DNA from: Chara braunii
Lineage: Eukaryota > Streptophyta > Charophyceae > Charales > Characeae
Length of the DNA stretch: 20,153 bases
Direction: 5' to 3'
NCBI GenBank assembly: GCA_003427395.1
Contig: BFEA01000507.1
Coordinates: forward strand, 642,839-662,991
The position numbers were made by a program, and so were the translations under genes. Position 1 is the stretch's first letter. Each line of letters begins with the position of its first letter. The notes under the pieces were generated by a model. It did not search any database, had not been told where the DNA came from, and worked only from the letters and a program-made list of their open reading frames with translations. Positions 1 to 9,149 of the stretch are shown here, piece by piece.

Positions 1-82
<82 letters not shown>
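1..82. repeat. (GA)n microsatellite at left edge
   Basis: About 35 uninterrupted GA units run from the first base. A single extra A at position 71 breaks the phase, and a few more units follow before unique sequence begins with gacggtgacg. The tract starts at the very edge, so its true length is unknown. A GA tract in the same strand orientation closes the right end. Confidence 0.97.
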
Positions 83-587
83 CGGTGACGTTCGCGGCTG
101 ATCGTTGTCACTCACAAAAAAAAACAAATAAGATGGTGGATATGAAATAGAAGTAGGAACAAATGAGAGACAAAAAAGGAAAATAAAATAGAAAAAAAAA
201 GTTTTTTTTTTTTTATAATTAATAATCGATCCATGAAAGACGAGTCGATTCAAATACATATACAAAAAACATAATCCATTACGTTTTTTAATTGTAGGAA
301 GTGTAGCAAAATAAACAAATTACTGTCCTCCATTAAGCATGAAGTTCATTGGTGATGGGAGTCGATGTCGGGGCAGAAACCCTAATAAGGGTATCTTTCC
401 ATAACTTTTCATGTTAGGCATTGTCTGATGAACGATAACATTTCAACTTGATGACATAAGGTTAATTATCATAAGGTTGTCTTAACTTATCATATGACCT
501 TGCACTTTGAGTTTAGTATCAGACGTCCAATTTTTTTTTTTGATAAGAAGAGGACTTACAGTCAGGCGCTCCGACGATCAGCAACAC

Positions 588-619
<32 letters not shown>

Positions 620-983
620 TTAAGAACGCACAACTGACGATCACACGATTTAAAGCCTCGATGGCAGAGGAAAGTCGTTCATGAAGTTTACGGTCGAGGG
701 TTGGACGAATAAGCCATATATATATATTTGACGATATATATATATATTTTATGAGACGGACGGTCCTTAGCCTGAGGCCGGACTTGTGGCTTAAGGGTTG
801 GCTTACGGGGCCTGCCGGGTAGATGGGGGGGCGATGGTCTTTGGGTAGGCGATGTTGGTTGGGCCTGCCTACTAGGTCGGGGATTGGGCGGCCTACTGGG
901 CTGCAATTTCAAATAGAGGAATTGCGGTCATTGCTCCTGTGAATAGGAGCTAGCCTAGTAGGTTACCGCATTGACTTCTCACC
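83..983. other. Non-coding stretch with poly(T) runs
   Basis: I see no gene here. There is an A9-G-T13 snapback near 192-214. A T11 run (531-541) and a T25 run (597-621) bracket a roughly 55-nt segment. Read on the minus strand, these would be two nested poly(A) tails, as expected for retroposons inserted into each other; that reading is inference. From about 760 to 910 the DNA is GC-rich and shows one 74-codon proline-rich minus-strand frame, which I attribute to composition. Confidence 0.5.
714..749. repeat. Paired (AT)n tracts
   Basis: Two alternating AT tracts of roughly 12-14 nt sit about 8 nt apart, separated by ttgacg. Being self-complementary, they can fold on themselves or on each other. 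No function can be inferred. Confidence 0.85.
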
Positions 984-1050
984 CAGCAGGCGTTGGGATC
1001 GAACCCGATGGCGACCTACTGGCGCTAGCTCCTTTCGTAAGAGTAGTCTG
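984..1050 (-). repeat. tRNA-like / SINE-like fragment 1
   Basis: On the minus strand this reads GGGTTCGATCCC at 995-1006, a near-perfect pol III B box (T-arm). A purine-rich TAGCGCCAGTAGG element, somewhat like an A box, lies just upstream in that orientation. The spacing is too short for a whole tRNA, so this is a truncated or rearranged tRNA-derived piece. The same 12-mer recurs exactly at 1217-1228. Established: such motifs are typical of tRNA genes and tRNA-derived SINEs. Inferred: membership of a dispersed family. Confidence 0.4.
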
Positions 1051-1075
1051 AGGTGCCAGAGTTATGGGGCGCTAC

Positions 1076-1104
1076 CGATTTCGATCGTACGATCGTCGAA
1101 ATCG
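1076..1104. repeat. Nested perfect palindrome
   Basis: The outer arms CGATTTCGA (1076-1084) and TCGAAATCG (1096-1104) are exactly complementary. The interior overlaps a 14-bp perfect palindrome, CGATCGTACGATCG (1082-1095). The segment can therefore extrude as a cruciform in two registers. It matches no transcription-factor site that I can name. Confidence 0.8.
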
Positions 1105-1204
1105 TGCTGCAAAAATCCACCATGTGGATTTGACTGGTCCCTGCGCTAGGATGACACGCATGAATCGAGAAAAAAAAAGAAAAAAAAAACGATTCTTCTA
1201 TTTC

Positions 1205-1290
1205 TTTATCCCACGAGGGATCGAACCCAGGTCTGGATTTTAATAACTCGAGGCTGAAAAGCCATGAGGCATGACTTGCCCGTTGGTTTA
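1205..1290 (-). repeat. tRNA-like / SINE-like fragment 2
   Basis: The minus strand shows an A-box-like TGGCTTAAACCAACGGG near 1281-1297. About 60 nt further on comes a B box, CTGGGTTCGATCCC (1217-1230). A-rich DNA flanks it on both sides (1170-1189 and 1309-1335). The box spacing is longer than in a standard tRNA, so a long variable arm or an insertion is possible. The B-box side (TTAAAATCCAGACCTGGG) resembles the matching part of the copy at 19.27 kb. Read as a degenerate tRNA-derived repeat, not a working tRNA gene. Confidence 0.45.
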
Positions 1291-1344
1291 AGCCAACAGG
1301 AAACGGAGGAAAAAAAAATAAAAACAAAAACAAAATGTATTTCT

Positions 1345-1416
1345 TTTGTTCAAATCCATTGGGATTCGAACTCCGGTTTGTATTTCAAATGCTCGTGGCC
1401 GTTAGTTGTACAGTCT
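1345..1416 (-). repeat. tRNA-like / SINE-like fragment 3
   Basis: The minus strand has a B box, GGAGTTCGAATCCC (1361-1374). Before it lies TTTGAAATACA, which could form an anticodon loop (a GAA or TGA anticodon, depending on register). Before that comes an A-box-like TGTACAACTAACGG. The spacing is close to that of a real tRNA, but stem pairing is poor, so I do not call a functional tRNA. The segment TTGAAATACA followed by GAGTTC is shared with the 19.27-kb copy, which suggests common descent. Confidence 0.5.
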
Positions 1417-1550
1417 GTTTTGTTTTCAGAGAGAAAACAAAACTGAAGTTAGAATCCCAATGAAAAGAAAAAAAAAGACTTTACAGACTTTACCTGCACT
1501 GTAAAGTATACAGGGTACATTAAACTTTGGAGAGTCGTAGCTCTCCAAAG
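1417..1550. repeat. Three successive perfect hairpins
   Basis: Three exact inverted repeats lie side by side. The first is GTTTTGTTTTC (1417-1427) with GAAAACAAAAC (1433-1443), loop 5 nt. The second is ACTTTACAG (1478-1486) with CTGTAAAGT (1499-1507), loop 12 nt. The third is CTTTGGAGAG (1525-1534) with CTCTCCAAAG (1541-1550), loop 6 nt. Arms of 11, 9 and 10 bp within 134 bp are unlikely by chance. The cluster abuts tRNA-like fragment 3. No known attachment site or terminator is recognised. Confidence 0.75.
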
Positions 1551-1699
1551 AACAGTCAGAAAAAAAAAAAGAAAAAAAAAGTTTTGAAAATTCCAGAAGC
1601 CGATCTATCACGTGAAATTATGAGATAACTGAGTCAAAATAAAGAAAAAGAAAAAGGAGCAAGTTTAAAGTAATTACCTCCCTAAGTGTATGGATGAGC

Positions 1700-1765
1700 T
1701 ACGACCACACTAGGCCCTTGATCTTGGCTCAGATCAAGGAGCCCAGGTGAGTTACGATTTTACCT
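1700..1765. repeat. GATCT palindrome, copy 1
   Basis: CCTTGATCT (1716-1724) pairs exactly with AGATCAAGG (1731-1739) around a 6-nt loop. With one bulged A, three more GC pairs extend the stem. The same core (TTGATCTTGGC then AGATCAA) and its right flank recur, reversed, at 12.58-12.63 kb. The shared flank shows that this is a dispersed repeat rather than a chance palindrome. Confidence 0.6.
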
Positions 1766-3185
1766 GAGGGAAAAAGTGTTGGCCACCGCCCTTCAATGAT
1801 TAAAAAATTGTAGTTTTTCACCGAACAACCTCACAATTGCATTGATGCTGCTCTGACTTCACTCATTTTAGTGTTGACCAATTTGCTGCATTTCTGTTAT
1901 TTGAATGACGGGAGAGGCTGGTGGAGGAGCATTTGGTGACGACAAAGGACTAGAAAGTGGGAGAAGAGCAGCCATAGCCAGAGGCAGGGAACTCACTACC
2001 CCTCCCATGCATTGGTGATGCGGCCTTTAGGCTACGTCGGGATCTGGTTTTGCGGAATGGGCAACATGAAGGGAGGTGTTGTCCGTGGTGCCAGACTCTT
2101 TTTGACGTGTGCGGAGGTCACGATGCCGTCCGTATGGTGGTACGGCGACAATAATACGCTGAAGGGGGACTATGCCAGACAAATTTTCAGCGTACTGTTA
2201 ATATTTTGAGGAGAGGTGTTACCGAAATTGTGTGATACGGTGAAAGTTTTCTTTTCAACAATGGTAGTGACGGTTCGACGACGTTGCTGCAATGGTACGA
2301 CCGTGGGATTTAGACGCATTTGCGATTTGCACGTGGGGCCACCTTTTATTTTTGAGGCTACGTGGTGTCGGTGGTTGGTATCAAGAACGACAGAGTGATC
2401 ATTGGGGTTGCGGCACCTTCGGTTTTGCCTCAGAGCATGACTCCACCAGATCGCGGTTGAGGCCCGAGAGGACCGACAACTATATCACGGCTAAACAAGT
2501 CCTTGTGGAAAACTCGTTTTCAGCGAAGCTATCCTTTTGACCACGTGTTTTTATATCCGAGTCGTTGTTATTTTACTTTACTCGACAATATAATCTAAAA
2601 CAAAATAATAGAAATAAAATTTTCGTAGATAGGACCAACCAGATGGATACTATCGGGGTTGCCCCGATGATGGGATTATCATGCTCTCACATTGAGGGGT
2701 GAACAAGCACGTGAAAAATGGATCGCGCGCAGTAGTTGGTCAAAAATGATTGTCTCGTTCGTAGCAAAGCATTTCGATAGCATATAAGAATCATCTGAAG
2801 TGAGAATTATTCACAAATGTGCAACACTTCAAGTAATACACCTGATCAAGAATCATCCGCAAAGCAGTCTGTCATCCAAGAAGATTAACACTTATGGACA
2901 CAAAAATTTGCATGCCTAACTTTAGGTTGACAGTAGAATGGAATGAATAACTTTGGCAGCGCATCTCATCAAATCAAAATTGAGGCTCCGACTATGTCAC
3001 CTGCATCGAGGTGGTTATTAAAACCATTTTTTTTTATTGGCAAATTAATATATTATTTAACTTATCAAGTTTAATCAAAATGATTGAACTTTATCTTAAT
3101 TTTTATGATATTCAAATGTTTTCGATGGTCTGCCCTGTCTGGATTTATTTGAGCACTATAACTTATTTTCTTTATGTCGTGCGTT
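1766..3185. other. Unassigned stretch with only short open frames
   Basis: I recognise no gene. Between 2012 and 2540 there are plus-strand frames of 65, 60 and 82 codons in moderately GC-rich DNA, but they overlap one another and match no domain I know. ATCGGGG and CCCCGAT (2652-2668, loop TTG) form a small perfect hairpin. From 3011 the sequence becomes AT-rich up to the R1 repeat. A decayed coding fragment cannot be excluded. Confidence 0.4.
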
Positions 3186-3189
3186 TAAG

Positions 3190-3700
3190 GAACTAAGATT
3201 AATTTGTTGCATTTTCATACTTGGTTGAGATTATCCTAGTCGACCGGCAAACGTTTCATAATTATGAGATCGGCGCCCTAAGGAACGCACGACGCTCGGG
3301 GACATTTGACGTTTAACTAGGCATACTTATACTGCAGCGAAGCAAGCAAACACCATTAACTGACCTACCTCTGCGACTGCATCTAACAATTTTCACGCGT
3401 GAGTCAATAGCTCGGTAGGAATACGCCCCTAAGGGTGGTGACAACCTCTTAGGGAAGGAAACTTGTGCCCCGTGGGAACCTATCATGTTGTAGGGGACCG
3501 CAGAAAGTACGACTGACATACCTAGCTAGAGCAGCAAAGGAACGACACGACCATGTCTATCTTGAAGGTTTGTGGAGTTATTTAGCGTTGTCCATAAGTT
3601 TTCTCTTATTTTATTTTTATTTTGTTTGACTCCTGCGTGGCGTAGCCGTGAGGGTTCTCACCTTTTGTATAAAAGCGGAAACCGATGTGCTCGACATCGA
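3190..3700 (-). repeat. Dispersed repeat R1, copy A (inverted)
   Basis: Read on the minus strand, this aligns almost end to end with 9150-9690 of the plus strand. Shared landmarks include TTCCTACCGAGCTA-like and TCGCAGAGGTAG-like blocks, CTTAGGGGCGTAT, and TTAGGGCGCCGATCTC. Over the best 180 bp I counted 37 mismatches and no gaps by hand (about 79% identity); about 31 of the mismatches are transitions. A 68-codon frame is open here and in copy B in the same register, but about 40% of its residues differ. The element type is unknown, and no terminal repeats were found. Confidence 0.8.
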
Positions 3701-4029
3701 CATGTTGTGAACTATCGCAATTAGATATCTCCAAAGATTATGTACCGATTGAGGGTGATAACTTAGCAAATACAACAAATATATATTTTTTGAAGTCCTC
3801 TCAAGATAAACGGTTTATTGTTTAACTCTCAATAAAAGTTTTTACTACTCGAACTGGTGATGAGCAACCAGACTAGTGTCCCCAAGAAGGTTGAATATAT
3901 GTGTGGTTAAAAAAAAAAAAAAAGTTACTCGAAGTATCTTAAACCACCACTTCCCCCGCCAACCTAAATTCGGTTTTTTCGGCCTTACGCGGCAGGTTCT
4001 TATGGGGGCGGTGACTAGAAGGTGTCGGC
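3701..4029. other. Stretch between R1 and tandem array
   Basis: I see no gene. A run of about 15 A residues lies at 3909-3923. After it comes a segment related in composition to the following array, with cttcccccgcc and GGCGGTG blocks. Open frames of 66-84 codons occur on both strands over 3845-4193 and overlap each other, so they are probably spurious. Confidence 0.4.
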
Positions 4030-4625
4030 GGACCCAATCCTGCAATTTTCAAGTGACAATTTTGATGATTTTTCACGCTCACAAGAATTAACGAAAAAAT
4101 ATAAAAAATAAAGATCTTGTAGATAAGATTGTGATATTTCACGGAAAAATATAAAAAAAAAGTGAAATTATTGAACCATGAAATAAATGTCACGCCGATT
4201 CCTCACATTTTTCATTGTTACCACTCTACCACGTGAGGGCCAACGGGAAAAGTACCTCAATTTCGATGATTTTTTACGCTAAAAAAAAAGACTCATAAAA
4301 TCTAAAATTTGCAGGACCTGTGAATTTGGTCATGGTCTTCCCAGAAAAAAAAAAAATATTAAAAAAATAAAAATATTTAAACCATGAAATAAATGACGCG
4401 CCGATTTATTTCATTTTTCATTCTTGTGGTTCTACCACGTGTGGGTCAGCGGGAAAAGTACCTCAACTTCAGCGATTTTTCACAATAAAAAGAATGTTGG
4501 TCGTGTTCTTTCAAGGAAAAATAATTTTAAAAAAATAAAAAAATGTTTAGGCCACGAGATAAATTGCGGCGACAATTCGATGCATTTTCTATTTTTGTCA
4601 CTCCCCTGGTTCTCTGCACTGTGCT
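4030..4625. repeat. A/T-rich tandem array, roughly 170-206 bp unit
   Basis: The landmark AACCATGAAATAAATG followed by a CGCC-type block occurs at 4174 and 4380, and in diverged form (GGCCACGAGATAAATTG) at about 4550. Each is followed by CATTTTTCATT-type sequence, TACCACGTG with GGG, and GGGAAAAGTACCTCAA. A GATGATTTTTCACGCT block repeats at about 4065, 4268 and 4471. This gives about three units of roughly 206, 206 and 170 bp. Low-complexity A-rich spacers separate them. Confidence 0.75.
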
Positions 4626-4751
4626 ACGGGTGTCGAACGCATTGGTCCCGCAACGGGACCCTCCCCACCGCGTCACGCAAAATCTCGTGCAGGACTTTTG
4701 ATATCGAGGTGCAATGAAGCTTTGCCATCGCTCCGGCCAAATGCGCTATCC

Positions 4752-4797
4752 ATACCTCTCGCGAACCCCTCTAACGGGATAAAGCTACGAGAGGTAT
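4752..4797. repeat. Perfect 10-bp inverted repeat
   Basis: ATACCTCTCG (4752-4761) and CGAGAGGTAT (4788-4797) are exact reverse complements around a 26-nt loop. The pair lies just upstream of the partial R1 copy. No function is recognised. Confidence 0.65.
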
Positions 4798-4804
4798 AAC
4801 TTAC

Positions 4805-5035
4805 TTGTCTCTATCTCTTAGGTGAGCGTATCCCCGCCAAGCTACCGAACCATGTGCGAAACTTGATCAGTTGCAATCGCAAAGGTGACCCATTCGATGA
4901 CGTTTCTTATACGCAGTAGCATAGGGGATATGTGCGGTCGCACGCCTCTATTGGGCTCGTATGTGAGCCGACGCACAGAGGGGCTGAAGTTGGAAGAGCA
5001 ACTCCTCACTGTTCGACTAGGACGCATCATTCTTA
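4805..5035 (+). repeat. Dispersed repeat R1, partial copy C
   Basis: This is more diverged than copies A and B but collinear with their second half. It starts at a CTTAGGTGAGCGTAT block, continues through CCAAGCTACCGA, TTGCAATCGCAAAGGT and CGCAGTAGCATAGG, and ends at GTTCGACTAGGACG. It has the same orientation as the copy at 9.15 kb. The alignment was made by eye and needs small gaps in the last 80 bp. Confidence 0.55.
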
Positions 5036-5264
5036 CCACGTGTTACACCATGCCAAAGACATAGAACCAAGTTACTCAAACAAACAAAACACTCATAGTT
5101 TCTTTAGTATCTGACCCATAACCTTTTGACATGAAAATCGGTTGGGCATCATACGTGAGATCTATCATAAACGTCGCGCAGACGCAGGCTTTCTCATATC
5201 GACTACCCATGCATGAATACGCAAGTAGTCGCAATGATGGTGTACTGTGTGGTACACATAATCG

Positions 5265-5378
5265 CGTGACCCTCAATGGTCTCGAGGGTCACGTTGGACA
5301 CTCAAGTGTCGGCTGACACGCGCCTTGAGGGATTAATCTCTCGACGCTGGACAACCGCCAAGGCGGTTGGCAGTTGAG
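5265..5378. repeat. Cluster of hairpins
   Basis: Three dyads occur in 114 bp. CGTGACCCTC (5265-5274) pairs with GAGGGTCACG (5284-5293). GACACT pairs with AGTGTC (5297-5310), and an overlapping alternative is GTGTC with GACAC (5306-5319). CAACCGCC pairs with GGCGGTTG around an AA loop (5352-5369), and the stem continues imperfectly outward to about 5338 and 5378. The two middle pairings exclude each other. This could be a small foldback element; no terminator role is implied, because the genome is eukaryotic. Confidence 0.65.
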
Positions 5379-6010
5379 AACCACACCCTCTTCTGCACCC
5401 TGCGGAGAGTGGGTGGTAGACAGACTCAGGCCTGTCGTGCCAGTCGGCTCTTATGGCCATAGAGACGAGCGCCGTCATTGGAGGCCTGAAAAAGATCAAG
5501 GGGTTTGACTTTGATGGTTGTTACAGACATCAACGTCCAACCGCTCAATTATCACGCATGATGAAAGTAAAACGATGAATGTTTCCTTTCTCTCAACGCA
5601 AATCCGCTCAATTCTCACGCACAGTCGCAATAGACTGCGCAATCGCTCAGAATATGTATGTGATCGTAGGCGAGTCACATCCAGAGTCCGAACCACAATC
5701 ATACCTGCAATCACATCAAAGATTCAACCAAAAATTCACACATTATACTGGGTCAACTTCAACTACTTTTTGCGCTCATACCCCTCGCTTTAGCCATACA
5801 AGCCTCGACCTTTCAAGTTGTCAAACCTTCCCCAATAAAATACCAAGTATCTTTTCTTAAATGGCCACTCAATAAAGTTTTAGTGAAAACATAAAGAAAC
5901 AATTCAAACCATATAGTTTAAAACCTTTAAGTCGAGTGACAAGAATGAGTTAGAGTTGAGTTGTGAACCAACGAATTGACAAATGACCTGTTATAAGTGA
6001 TAACAAAAGA
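5379..6010. other. Stretch without recognisable gene
   Basis: Overlapping plus-strand frames of 91 and 93 codons (5518-5860) and a minus-strand frame of 72 codons are simultaneously open, which argues against real coding. A short two-copy motif, CGCTCAATTNTCACGCA, occurs at 5542 and 5605, giving a 63-bp local duplication. After about 5800 the DNA becomes AT-rich. Confidence 0.4.
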
Positions 6011-6014
6011 TGAT

Positions 6015-6085
6015 CCTCGTGGGATCAAACTGAGACTAGTCAAATCCTGAATCGAAATGTTCAAAAAGAACCTATAATACAGGAC
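6015..6085 (-). repeat. tRNA-like fragment 4 (degenerate)
   Basis: The minus strand carries CTCAGTTTGATCCCACGAGG, a B-box-like segment whose tail (ATCCC then ACGAGG) parallels fragment 2 (ATCCCTCGTGGG). No convincing A box is present. It is probably an old tRNA-derived repeat, but this is the weakest of the set. Confidence 0.28.
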
Positions 6086-6249
6086 AGACCAATTTTCAAG
6101 ACTTACTATAATTGTACGGAGAATGAACCCCCATAACACATTTCATTTAAATCTTACCCATAATTAAATCTGAATCTATGTCTACTTAAGTGTCAAAAGG
6201 AAGGAAAACCTTTGACAGCATCTCCCCTACACAGGGTGGATCGCCAAAA

Positions 6250-6860
6250 TATTTTCTATCAAAATATAATCCAACTCATTTACACTAAGAAAATTTTGGC
6301 AACACTTCCCGTAGGAAAAATACCTTCTCAAAATTTATATTCGTCTGAATACGAAAACTAAAATGATCCTCAACTCTAAAAAGTTAAATTTTGTCTAACT
6401 CCTTGAATTAGCAAAAATTTGGATAACATTTCTTTTAGAGAAGTAGGTTTCTCAAACTTATACGAAGTTAGATAAGAACTTAATACTAGACTTCAGTTCT
6501 GTCAAGACAAAATTTAACCAACTCCTTAGATTTGTAGAAATTTCGGCAGTATTCGCTTTAAAAAAATGTCGATCCAAAATTTACATAAAGTTAAATATAA
6601 AGTCTGAAAATGATTTTGGTTTCCCAAAGTAAAATTTTGTCTAACTCGGATAACACTTTACCTATAAAAGAATATTTTTCATATTTTTACTAAGCCATAT
6701 ATAAAACTTAGACAAAAGTTGAACTTTGAAAAGTCAAAATTCAACTAAGTTGAACTCTTTGGTTTTGTATAAATTTTTGCAGTGTTTCCCGTAGAGAAAA
6801 TAGTTTTTCAAACTTTATACAAAGCCAAATAAAATAAATGATCATAGAAAATGTGAGAAT
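6250..6860. repeat. Degenerate AT-rich tandem array, unit about 115-140 bp
   Basis: A recognisable unit repeats about five times. It contains AACTCCTT(A/G)GATTTG-like sequence, then AAATTT(C/T)GGCAG or GGATAAC followed by CCCGTAGA-like sequence, a TTCTCAAACTTATAC-like block, and AAAGT(T/C)AAAATTT(T/A)GTC. Clear starts lie near 6280, 6400, 6520, 6648 and 6755. Open frames are absent. A motif of this type (a GGCAG near cttcccgtag) is what I associate with non-coding arrays in LTR retrotransposons; that is inference. Confidence 0.6.
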
Positions 6861-7109
6861 TCAACTACGTAAAATAAACTTAACTCATAAAATATGGGAA
6901 TGGAACTAACTCCTACAAATCTAATACGTGGCGAACAACTAAAACAACTACCTACCAAACTAAAATTCGGATAAGTAGAGCACACTCAATCATATGCAAG
7001 TCCATACCACAATGGGTAAGTACTCTCACCAAAACCTCAAGTTGATTTCAAATAAGAGAGTTCATAAAACCTTCAGATGATTTATCATTTATATCCAACT
7101 TATGTATGA

Positions 7110-7795
7110 CATGGCGCTAGACCATTCAACTTATAAACAATGCCTAACATACCTTAGATTATACACGAACAGGTTGCACAACTACTTTTCTCTTATTTGG
7201 GCGCATGACTAAATCATTCAGCTTAGAAACAACGTCTAGTCGCCCTGAGCTGTTTAAATATCTCAAAGTTTATTAACTTTTTTACTTATCTTAAAAAGAA
7301 AAGAAATATTGGGCAGTGAACTCAGTCGTTTAACTTAGAAATAATCCTCAGCTTACCGAAGTTATGGCTTAACGCTGGACCATTCAGCTTAGTAACAATG
7401 CCAAGCCGCTTGTTCACATGCAAATATAAGTAAAGTAATTTTAATTATACTGTGTTTACATTTGTGAGTGGTTTAAGGCTAAACCGTTTAGCTTAAAAAC
7501 AATCCTTAGCCTTCCACCACAACCCTCCCTCAAAATGAAACAAGAGACTGAACTATTCATCTTCGAAATAATGTTTAATTCATCTTAAGTCACTCAACCT
7601 CAGTTATAAATCTCAAAAGAAAGAAACAAATCAAACCATTTAGCTTAAAAACAATGTTGGATTCCGAAAATCAGTCAGACAAACCCTCAAAATAAAACAC
7701 ATTAAGCAGATCATTCAACTTAAAAACAATGTCTGGTCCTTCAGAAAACGGTCAATAAGCATAACACTGAGTCATTCAGCTTAGAACCAATGTGC
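7110..7795. repeat. Interspersed tandem motif CATTCAGCTTARAAACAATG
   Basis: A roughly 20-bp motif recurs about nine times at 50-115 bp intervals: near 7120, 7213, 7329, 7381, 7485, 7553, 7633, 7712 and 7772. The best conserved core is TTCAGCTTAGAAACAATG. The spacers share little, apart from some GTC(T/C)GGTCC-like sequence after the motif. There are no frames longer than 60 codons. This may be the non-coding internal or U3 portion of a decayed LTR element. Confidence 0.65.
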
Positions 7796-7799
7796 AACC

Positions 7800-8300
7800 T
7801 TCAAGACCCCATCAAATGCATGCGAAATTGTCTTTCTCCCTCCTTACCCCTGTCCATCCTTTAGTCTTCTTTTAGTCAAAGTAAACAAAAATTTCAGATT
7901 TACACCTGCATTATTTTTCTTCGGTCTCACTAAGTTATGAAAAAAAAAAAAAAGTCATAAGGAAACACATGTATACCTCTTAGTTAGATTAGAAGGATGT
8001 GACTATGGGGGTATAGCGTGTTCACACAAGTAGAAAGAAGTATACATGAGAGTTCTCTGCCTCCAGAACCTCGCCTAGGCTCCGGCTGAGTGTCCACAAT
8101 CGGTGGGGCAACCTCTCACAAAGACCTTGGCATGAATGACGAACTTCAATCCCACATGCCGACATTGAACTTAAAATAAGAAAGGCAGAACGAGAAAGAT
8201 TCAGTCACTTGCATCTAAGGATGGTACACTCAGGCTCGCATGAGAGGGCCTTAAATATTGACGCGCATAAGGGCCCCACAATGATGGTTAAAATCACGAC
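7800..8300. other. Stretch without recognisable feature
   Basis: I see no gene, RNA or repeat that I can support. A short poly(A) lies near 7940. GC content rises after about 8040, where a hairpin-prone CCTAGGCTCCGG segment sits. Open frames are short on both strands. Confidence 0.4.
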
Positions 8301-8304
8301 AGAA

Positions 8305-8545
8305 CGGCCAAGGCACGACATGGACGCAACGTAGTAACACTCTGACCGACCTTCAAGTCGCAATGATAACCCCGTTATGCAGCTTTAATCACCACTAAAA
8401 ATTCCGGTAGGATGGTTAACTTGTGGTCAAGGCACGACGTAACAATACTCTTTCGGTCCTCTAACTCGTAGCAACAGCCTTCTCGCAGAAGTCTGGTTAC
8501 CTCTTAAAAGTTACAATAGTTTCCCTCGTACCAGACTGTTGTTGC
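8305..8545. repeat. Two-copy tandem repeat, 119-bp period
   Basis: CAAGGCACGAC occurs at 8309-8319 and 8428-8438. After each come a TAAC/TAACA block, ACTCT, a TCGGTCCT or CCGACCTT block, and a GCAA block. The similarity fades after about 80 bp. The second copy ends near 8545. Confidence 0.45.
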
Positions 8546-9149
8546 GCAACTTAGAAAGACTGTGTTCAACTAGAACACAATCCCTAAGCTATATTCACGG
8601 TGTGGGCAAAAATGCAATGGACGTCCCGTAAAAGTATCACGTGTATAGCAATCAACGAGTAATCAAAATGTACTGCAACGGATCACGGTACCATCCACAA
8701 GTACCCCAACGTCACAATCAATGATATATGGCACTCGCCACAGTCAAATGTGACGGTATACCAACAACGATATGCAGCGGTAATACATTGCCGCCCATAG
8801 CGAAACACAATCGTTATTCACAACAACAAAGATACAGCAATGGCAATACGCAAAACGCGCAACAATGCACAACGCTGCTCGAGAGAACAGTTTGGCAAAC
8901 TGTTCGACCCATCACTCGAGGCATACTGGCCATGACACCTGAATACAGACTAAAGACCTACTCACAAGAAGAGGGAATATAACCATCGTGAGGAAACCAC
9001 TTCTCGGTCATATAATACATTCACCACGTTGATGATGACAATAAACAGAAGGAAAAAAAAACACTTACTTTTGTCAATTCTTTGCTATGTCTGGACCTTG
9101 TGAGTTTTCTAAGAATGGTTATACACCCTGTTGTTACGAGCAATCCTTA
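8546..9149. other. CA-rich stretch with one weak open frame
   Basis: A plus-strand frame at 8728-8982 (84 codons, rich in Q, N and T) is the only sizeable one. It matches no family I recognise and has no neighbours. At 8885-8905 a 21-bp near-perfect palindrome occurs: GAACAGTTTG, one central G, then CAAACTGTTC. It is flanked by two CTCGAG sites. The palindrome may explain part of the open reading. Confidence 0.35.

Noticed and set aside
1345-1416. Functional tRNA gene
   Set aside because: A and B boxes are approximate, and the anticodon and T stems do not pair. The sequence is better read as a tRNA-derived repeat.
5284-5378. Rho-independent terminators
   Set aside because: Hairpins are present but no T-tract follows them, and the context is eukaryotic.
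7110-7795. CRISPR array
   Set aside because: The repeated 20-bp motif is degenerate and spaced irregularly (50-115 bp). There are no cas genes, and the DNA is eukaryotic.
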